Shown: piece by piece, positions 12,501 through 22,569 of the stretch
Layout: every line of letters begins with the position of its first letter
Numbering within the stretch: the first letter of the stretch is position 1
Assembly (NCBI GenBank): GCA_021292105.1
Contig: CM037860.1
Span: 9,814,698-9,878,697 of the forward strand
From: Anadara kagoshimensis
Taxonomy: Eukaryota > Mollusca > Bivalvia > Arcoida > Arcidae
Length of the DNA stretch: 64,000 nt
Direction of reading: 5' to 3'
The notes under the pieces: model-generated
What the model saw: only the letters and a program-made list of their open reading frames with translations
Databases searched by the model: none
Told to the model about the DNA's origin: nothing
Translations under genes and position numbers: made by a program

Positions 12501-15500
12501 TTTGAAAAAAATGTTGAACAAGAATGGTGTAATATTGTTGCTTTATTTTGGAACATTGTTAAAATAGATAGAGCCCACTTCAAGCATGTCAAAAAATGCA
12601 TGTTGCTTAGAACATATACTCTGTTAAAATTATGTTAAATAGTTATGATAAAAACATCATTTTTTGTAGCAAAATTTTGCATGCTTTTCATAAACCTTAA
12701 CACTTGCCTATAGTAAAGGAGGTATTGGATTGGAATCCTGAGTCTTACAACTTGAAAGGTGTTAAAGTAAAGCAACATTAATTTATTGAAGTGGAATTTT
12801 TGACATTCCAGAAATATCTCTTATTTTGCTGTTCCATTTACACTAATGTGTTGTAGTGACATATTGACGTAATATTTACACAAGTATTTGACCTAGTCAC
12901 CAGGTGAACTATAAAGGCCCATTTTATGTAAATAAATGACTAGGCTTTTTCTCAGTACAATTACCTTACCTATGTACATAGAAATTACATAGTAGATATT
13001 TGTTGTGTTTGTACAGTGAGGACAGTTATAGTTCTGTTAACTGTTGTAGAAGCAGTACAAAGGAGTCCCGGGCCAATATTACACTGTCATTTTACAAACT
13101 TTCTATTAATCTTTCAAACCTCTTTAAATACTTTTTGAATTACTTTGAATTTTAATTTTATGTTTTTTAAACTACGTAGACTAATGACCTTGTTTTTACA
13201 TGATTTTTGATAAGTAAATAAATCTGTGATGTTTTTCTTCCTACTTTTGTTTATCTTAAACAAAATATGATAGTTAAGATTGTTTTAGGGTTAAATTTGT
13301 GTAAAAATTGGATTTAAAAAATGGGTGTTTTTATACCCCCACTTTGAAGAAGGGGGGGGGGGGGGGGGTAAACTGGTTTACCTCTGTCATCTGTCTCCGC
13401 CTGAAACAAAATTTTTTGTTTTCTCAGCAATGATTAAACACAACCACTTGAAATTTTGTTTGTGAGTTCAGTATGAGGTCCCATGCCACAAATACTGATT
13501 TCATGTCTGCTAGACATCTACTTCCTGTTTACCAATATATATTTTTTTGACATTTACAGTCAATGGTTGAAGCTAAAAGCGAAGGTATACTAAGTGAGCG
13601 GTAGCTTTAGTTGCAATATCCCAAGTTATTATCTGTCCATACTGAACAGGTTCAAGGTCAAATGTCAAGGTCACAATATTTCTTTGCCATAGTGAACTTT
13701 TGCAGTGTATTTATTTAATATTCAGATATTGTAATGTATTATTAGCTGGTACTGATATTTCTTTACAGTGTGACCTCTGACATGAGGTCATGGTCAGTGT
13801 CAAGGTCAGTGGGGGTCGCCAGTGTACCATATGATATTCATAATGATTCTACAGAACAATTATTTCCATTGGAGATAGAATCACTTCATTTCAAGTTTTC
13901 CTGTAAAAATATTGTTTCTCTGGGAATTTTCGATTTAAACATTTTCCAACTTTTAACGTTCTGCACAAACGTTAAGGGGAGTTGATTATGTGGTACAGTG
14001 GTGAACTCCATTAGGTCTCTTTTGTTATGATATTTCACTTGTTTTACAAAGATGACTGTTTTGGATTATGGTCTAGTTTCTGAGCTTTGTTATGGTTATA
14101 TCCTCAATTACAATTTGTCTAAGTTCATTTTGTTCTAGTTGTCCTAAATGTCAGATGAGCAAATGCAAATGAGGTGCTAGTTGAGTGATACAGACCCTTT
14201 TGGGTGTCTTTTCTTATGCAGTTTTGGTTTAAGTTTGCATTATAATTAATCTTCATGCCCTTTACATCATTGTAGATGAAGAAGGAGGGAGATGCTCTGG
14301 CTCCAGGCGGTGGAATGCTAAATGGTTGTCTGACTGTTCAACAGTTACATGTAGAAAGTCTACCAACAGAGACCCCTGATACCAACATCATTCGTGGACC
14401 GGTCACAGGGCCTACTACTGATTTATATTCAAGTAAGTTTAAATCATAACAGGGTTGAAATTTAATTAGGTATGGTAACTAAAACTGTATAGTGACCAAA
14501 CATTTCCTGAATGGCACCTTAAAGGTTGACTTCAGATAGAGTGTTGATGGAAGAAAAGATATTATTGATATGTGAATGCATGGCACAGCATTGATTAAAA
14601 TATTGCCGGGCTTTTAAATTTTGAAACAACTGGCCACCAGGGTTTGAATTAAGAGTCAGCTATCTTCTAGATTCTGAGGCTTACTCGGCCACTAGTTTCT
14701 AGATAGATTCTAAGTTCAACTTGGCACACTTTTAAAAGTATTCTACTAAAAAGAAGTTGAAATTTTCATTGAGGGTGACATTGCCCTAAGAATTTGAACC
14801 CACAACCTTTGACTTTTAAAGCCAGTGATGTAGCCCAGTCTAAGGTAAACTGAATTCTTGATGCAACATAAAGCATTGCTGTTTTAATTTAATTGTAAAA
14901 TCGACACAATAGATACATATTTGATTTTGCTTTGTCATATCTTAAAACTTTTATCTGAGAGGAAACTTAAAGATAAACGTGACTTATTGTATAAATACCC
15001 AGCAGCCAGCAGTGTAGACGTTATGTAAAGGTCATTTATTATGTAAATATCGTCAAATCAGGATGCATAGCTGTACAGAAGATAAAAATAGATAAACGCA
15101 GCAAGGTCAGTGTCAACTAGGGGCCGGCAAGATGGAAATATCTTAAAAATCATATTGATATTCATGACATTATGACATTACACTACTCAGATTTACAAAA
15201 TGAAAGTCAAAGTCCTAAGGAGCCTTACCGCCATTTCACATCCACTGATTAAAAAGCATTTATTTTAAAAAATAAAAAATATAAATAAACATCCTGAAAA
15301 AAATAAAACATTTAAACTAAGAACTCAAAAATTTGAAAACTGAAATGAAATAAAAAATGAATTCAAATAGAATAGAAAAAACACCCAGGTTGGTATCAAC
15401 GAGGACCAACCAGATAGAAATGCCTGTATGAAGATAGAAAGTTGTCAACAATATGACTTAAACTCAACTTAGAGTTAAGAAATGATAATCACAGTCCTTT

Positions 15501-18500
15501 AGAGAAGATTTTCAAACCTTGGCCTCATTTCAGGATCAGGAAATTTAAAAAAATCAAATTGAAATTGATGACATATAATTAAACTAAATACAACATTAGG
15601 ATATGATAGCTTCCTTAAAAACTTTGGTCCCATTTTAAAATCCATGGATTAGAACATTTTAATTGAAAATAAAAACATGTTAAATGTGTAAAGCTCACTT
15701 TGTAAAAAGGATATGGTATGTAGAAAAATATATAATTAACAGACAGACAAACAAATATACACACAAATAAATAAGTGAACAATAAATAAAAATAGAGCAT
15801 GAAAAATTGAATTGAATTGAATTAATGACGTTAAAAGAATGAAAAGACAAGGCTAGACAAAATTCACTCTAGTAGGTTTTCAATTAATCTTATAAGTTTT
15901 ATAAAATGTGTTTTTCTTCTTTTCTTTTTTTTTAACTTTTCTCTATTCTTTTTTTATATAAAATGTGTTTTTTCTCATTTTATTTTATTTTATTTTATTT
16001 TATTTTATTTCATTTCATTTCATTTCATTTCATTTCATTTCATTTCATTTCATTTCATTTTATTTATTTTATTTTATTTTATTTTATTTTATTTTAGAGC
16101 TGTAGGTGGCATTATCTATTACAGGATTATTTAACATCCTATATATATAATATAGGTATAATATCAACAGCTCTTCATTTTGTTGACAGGTATACTACAT
16201 CGCATTAATCACAACGTGACGTCAAAAATTCATTCAAAAATCACTCTGTTCTTTGGTCCAAACTTAGTCAGCCCTACTTTATTTTCTCCAAAATTTGATT
16301 AAAAACAAAGAAGGACATTTCCTTTTTGGCTGATTTGTGACTCGGATTTTAACAAAAAATCAAGTCTATTGAGTATTATTGATCAGATGGAACTATCATG
16401 TTTGACAGCTAGGCACGTGGTAAAGTCTAATATTGCTTACGTACAAGTTATATCGTACTAGACCTGTGCCCTGGTATAACCCACTCATATTAACATATGT
16501 AATTGTGTTTGATTTTTTCCCATTTAATGTGAACATGAAATATTACATTTTCTTTGTTAATATATTTTATGGAATTTTAATATTATATCAAGGTCCAATG
16601 ACTCAGAAAAAGAAAATATTAATTTGATATGATTTCCGAGTGGAGGAAACAATGGCGGTCTTTATACTGACATAAACTGCTTCAATAATGAAACACTGAG
16701 AACGATTATATCACATTTAATATTAAAACTGTTATCTGTTCAATTATAATCAATCAAGCGTAACAGAATTACTTGTTTACGTGTATTACACACAATAACC
16801 CCGCACACCTGATCAATGTTTAGGTAAAATTTAAGTATTTAATATCTTTTAAAACAGATTTTATACTTTCATATTTTTGTCGTTGTGTATTATTCATTAA
16901 ATTGTGTCAATCATTTTATCAAACTTTCTATAATATTAAAACTTTATTAAGATAAATATCTTTACTTTACGGAGAGTTTATCTGATTGGCAGAATTCAAA
17001 AATTACCTCAGTAATTCTGCAACATCATAGCTCTTTAAATTTTTTGTAAAATTTATATACTTTTAACATGCAATTTTAAAGTAAAATATGTTTATTGATG
17101 GTAGAAAAAAATGGTTAACCAGTGTTTTCAGTTTGTAGTTTAAGCTAAATTGTTAGAGCCATCAATGTGTGTTTAAAGGGTACTGATTAAATAAAAGAAA
17201 AAAAAAAATTCTACTTTCCTCTATTTTTCATTTATGGTACTGTTGATTTTGGGGTCATTTCTTTCAAAAGTTACTGTTTGTTTTTTTCAACTTTAAAAGA
17301 TAAAACTCATGATTTTATTAAAATAAAATGAAATGGAATGAAATGAAATAAAATAAAAAAAAATAAAATAAAAATAAATAAAATAAAATAAAATAAAATA
17401 AAATAAAATAAAATAAAATAAAATAAAATAAAAATAATAAATTAAATTAAATTAAATTAAATTAAATTAAGTTAAATTAAATTAAATTAAATTAAATTAA
17501 ATTAAATTAAATTAAATTAAAAATTAAATAAAAATTAATTTCAATATAAAATAAAAACCATTCATCCCTTTGAACATGATATGGAATTTTGTAGAATTTT
17601 CAGAATTATATTATCATTATTATAGTGATTATCAATAAATCTGTTCTTAGCATTTTAGCTATAGAATTAATAAAACTTTCTGTTTTAGTGTGTGAACTTA
17701 GAATTGTATCAATGGATTCGTGTTTTAGTACCGGTATGTGTAATTTCACCCCTAGTATCATGGTACATTTCAATTTTTTAGTTGGACCAAACTACCAAAG
17801 TCAACAGTCCAGTCGAAGTGGAACTGCCTCTGGGTCCTCTAATCAATCACCAGTCCCAGTCAATAACATGCAGAACAGTCCCATGCCAAACAATGGTGGA
17901 CTCAGTGTTGTGGAAGAAGAACAGTGAGTTGTCTTACCTTTTTCTATCATAAATGGAAGTATTGGAAGGATTTTATTCAAACAGAAATATTCGATTATGA
18001 GTAATGTATTTAGATATTAAAACAAGTAAAGTTTTTAGAACTGTTGTCCAGATAGTTAATAATATGTAGCCAGAAATATTTATCTGAAAATTAATTCTGA
18101 CTATTTTACTTAAAGAAATCATAAAAAAAGTAAAATCTTTTCATGAAATCATGAACTGAAACTACCAGGGAAATCTTTCATGAAATCATGAAATGAAACT
18201 ACCCGGTACTAGAGAAATCTTTCATAAATTCATGAACTGAAACTACCAGGGAAATCCTTTATGAAATCATGAAATGAAACTACCTGGGAAATCTTTCATG
18301 AAATCATGAACTGGAACTACCGGGAAAATATTTCATGAAATCATGAACTGGTACTACCAGGGAATCTTTCATGAAATCATGAACTGGAACTACCAGAGAA
18401 ATATTTCATGAAATCAGGAACTGGACCTACTGAGGAAATATTTCATGAAACCACGACCTGAAACTACCAGGGAAATATTTCTTGAAATCATGAACTAAAA

Positions 18501-18790
18501 CTATCACAGAAATCCTTCATTAAAATACTTGAATTTGTACTGTTTTGTAACAAGTTCATTGATGTTTTCAGGTTTGGCTCATACTCTCCTGCACCACCGA
18601 CAATGCAGAATTCCGGATTCAGGAGACCATTCCCGACAATGCGGACTGGAATGTATCCACCTGGTATGGTACAAGGAATGCAGCAACAAAACGAACTGTA
18701 CCAACAATATCCACAGTTTGGTATGTTATCTTGATTTATCATAATATCATAATTATCATATTTGATGTTATTACCATCAACCCCCCCCCC

Positions 18791-18824
<34 letters not shown>

Positions 18825-21800
18825 CACACACACACCACCGCCACCATCTTTACCACTGTCATGGTAATCGTAATCAAATTATTTTGCCAAAGTTTTTTTT
18901 CTCCAGCTCTCATTACTCAAGTTTCCTCCACCATTTTTAAAAATGCCAATTATTCATCATTCACAGTACTCATATGTACAATTTACTGAAATACCAGTAA
19001 TCATACAAATATGATACTAAAAATTTGTAATATCTGATAGGTAATATTGAGTTTCAGGGTTCACAAGGTAATAAACTTTCTTTGTTATCATAATAGCTTT
19101 TACATAAAACTAATTAAAACATAAGTGAGAACAAAGACATACTTGACATATTTTATATATGTGTGTGTGTGTTGTTTACATTCCAGATGCACAAAATAAC
19201 TGTGGTTTACAGTACAGACAGAGTCAGGCATTTATGTACAACCCTCAACAGTTTGATCAACAACAAAATAATGGTATAACATTAAATTCAGATTTATTAC
19301 AGTTATTTGTCAGTGTGCATGTGTATAGTCAAACCTGTCTTACATGTATTACAAAATAACTTTATGGCCTTTTATTAGCAAGTAATTTTTATATACAAAT
19401 TAAAATGATACAGTAAAAATTATAAGAATGGAATGTAATCTTTTTTAGCAATTATAAATAAGCCATTTTTAGCTCACCTGGCCTAAAAGGCCATGTGAGC
19501 TTTTGCCATCACTTTGCGTCCGTCGTCGTCGTCGTTGTCGTCGTCGTCCGTCCGTCGTTAATGATCAACTCCTCAGAAACCGCTGGGCCATTTGCAACCA
19601 AACTTTGTCACAACAGTCTTTGGGTGGTCTATTTTAAAAATTGTGTCCGACATGTCCGCACCTAATCCAAGATGGCCGCCAGGGGGTAACATAGATTAAC
19701 ATTGGACCCTATGGGAAAATATGTTCAAAGATATTTTTCTCTGAAACTACCGAGCCAATTGGAACCAAACTTGGTCACAGTAGTCCTTGGATGGTACCTT
19801 CTGAAATCGGTGTTTTTTAAGTCTGCACCTAATCCAAGATGGTGGCCAGTGAGGAACATAGGTTAACATTGGACCCTATGGGAACAATATCAAAGATCTT
19901 TTTTTCTAAAACCCTTTAGCCAATGGGAACCAAACTTGGCCACAATAGTTTTTGGATGGCCCCCTACAACATTGGTGTTTTTTATGGCCACACCAAATCC
20001 AAGATGGCCGCCAGCGGAGAACATATTTTAACATTGGACCTTATGGGAAAATATGTTCAAACATATTTTTCTCTGAAACTACTGAGCCAATTGGAACCAA
20101 ATTTGGTCACAGTAGTCCTTAGATGGTACCTTCTGAAACCGGTGTTTTTTAAGTCTGCACCTAATCCAAGATGGCTGCCAATGGGGAACATATGTTAACA
20201 TTGGACCCTATAGGAACAATATCAAAGATCTTTTTCTCTAAAACCCTCTAGCCAATTGGAACCAAACTTGGCCACAATAGTCTTTGAATGCCTCCCTTCA
20301 ACATTGGGTTTTTTGAGGGCCGCACCAAATTCAAGATGGCCGCCACCAGAGAATATATTTTAACATTGGACCTTATGGGAAAATACATTCAAAGATATTT
20401 TTCTCTGAAACTACTGAGCCAGCTGGAACCAAACTTGGTCATAGTAGTCCTTAGATGGTACCTTCTGAAACCGGTGTTTTTTTAAGTCTGCACCTAATCC
20501 AAGATGGCGGCCAGCAGGGAACATAGGTTAACATCGGAACCTATGGGAACAATATCAAAGATCTTTTTCTCTAAAACCCTTTAGCCAATGGGAACCAAAC
20601 TTTGCCACAATAGTTCTTGGATGGCCCCCTACAACATTGGTGTTTTTGAGGGCCACACCAAACCAAGATGGCCGCCAGCAGAAAACATATTTTAACATTG
20701 AACGTATTTTCCCAATACGTTCAAAGATATTTTTCTCTGAAACTAGTGAGCCAATTGGAACCAAATTTGGTCACAGTAGTCCTTAGATGGTACCATCTGA
20801 AACCAGTGTTTTTTTAAGTCTGCACCTAATCCAAGATGGCCGCCAACGGGGAACACAGGTTACCATTGGACCCTATGGGAACAATATCAAAGATCTTTTT
20901 CTCTAAACCCTCTAAGCCAATTGGAACCAAACTTGGCCACAATAGTCTTTGGGTGGCCTCCTACAACATTGGTGTTTTTGAGGGTCACACAAAATCCAAG
21001 ATGGCCGTCAGTGGAAAACATATTTTAACATGTGACCCTATGGGAAAATAAGTTCAAACATATTTTTCTCTGAAAATACTGAGTCAATTGGAACCAAACT
21101 CGGCCACAATAGTCATTGGGTCTTTACATTTGGTATTTTAAAATAACATCTGCATTTAAAAATCAACTCCTGTGAAACCACTTGGCCAATTGCAATGATA
21201 TTTGGTATGTATCTTAGTCTTGGAGAGTACATGTCAGTCTGCCATATGACTTTTGTCTTTGACCTAAACTTAACCCTCCAGTGACTATGTTGAACTTTTT
21301 GGATTAGGTCAGTTTCTCTGAATCTCGAATACTACACATGGTAGGTCAATGATATTTGGTATATAGCTTGTTCTTGGACATCAGTCAGACTGCCTAATGG
21401 CTTTTGTCCTTGACCTTAATTTCTTGGTCCATTGACCAGTTTTTGGATAAGGAAAATTTCTCTGGTATTATACATGAAAAGTCGATGATACTTGGTATGT
21501 ATTGTCTCAAAATTTTGAAATATGGTTTAGTTTTGAAAGGAAATAATATTGAAATTTTGTGATAGAAATAAATATTGTGTAATAAATTTCAAGCATTTAT
21601 TTAAACATTAGACAATGTTGATTTTCATTCTGCAACATCTCTACCTAGGTGAGCTATACAGGCTCCTGGGAGTCTCTAGTTACATAACAGTATAAATTAT
21701 CGTCTTCATGGCCAAGTGGTCTAAAGTGCACAGCCTCTCACTGCCTAGATTCTGACTTACTGCCTATATTCTGACTTACTGCCTATATTCTGACTTTGCA

Positions 21801-22521
21801 GATCTTAGTGTAAAAACATTTTTCAGCTCAATCGAGCTCTGAAACGATCTGTGGTCTTCTATAGGTACTCTGATACCCTCCACCATTGCTAAAACTGACG
21901 GTCTCTATATAAGTGAAATAATTTTGATTTGGGTACTAAATACTGTATTTTACTCTGATACCCTCCACCATTGCTAAAACTGACTGTCTCGATATAAGTG
22001 AAATAATTTTGATTTGGGTACTAAATACTGTATTTTACTCTGATACCCTCCACCATTGCTAAAACTGACTGTCTCGATATAAGTGAAATAATTTTGATTT
22101 GGGTACTAAATACTGTATTTTACTCTGATACCCTCCACCATTGCTAAAACTGACTGTCTCGATATAAGTGAAATAATTTATTAGCAATTATTCTATATAT
22201 ATGGGTCTGGTCCAAATAATAATTTGGTTATATAAGCCTGTGGATTGTGTATATAGAGGCAGCTTTTTAAGGAATGGATATATATACTTGAGTCCATTTG
22301 TTGTTATTACCTATGTATATGTTTTATTTGAATATGAGTCACATCCTGTTCTTTAAAACTCTTGAATATTTGCTGTCCATATCAAAGTAAATAAAGCTTT
22401 CTTGTGTATATACTTGAGCATTTAAATATACCATGTAAACTTTCTGCTTATCTTGTTCTACATTTAATATTGGATAGATATGTCCTTAACTTAACCTTGA
22501 TAATAGCCACAAATACACAAC

Positions 22522-22569
<48 letters not shown>

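Larger units (their letters stand above)
10786..14275 (+). other. GLIS intron 3
   Basis: It contains a foldback element (11682-12163), a G-run repeat (13325-13560) and a MITE family 1 copy (13808-14012), all listed separately. The remainder is plain AT-rich intron. Confidence 0.7.

Noticed and set aside
16651-16675. ATGGCGG start-like sequence in GLIS intron 4
   Set aside because: The frame closes after seven codons and no donor in a useful position was seen; kept only as context for the segment between the arrays.
18130-18510. CRISPR-like regular repeats
   Set aside because: Copies are contiguous diverged minisatellite units without unique spacers, in a eukaryotic intron.
19923-21051. Several 65-91 codon reading frames with repeated peptides
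   Set aside because: They recur with the 166-bp monomer in different frames and have no domain resemblance; they are products of the tandem element.
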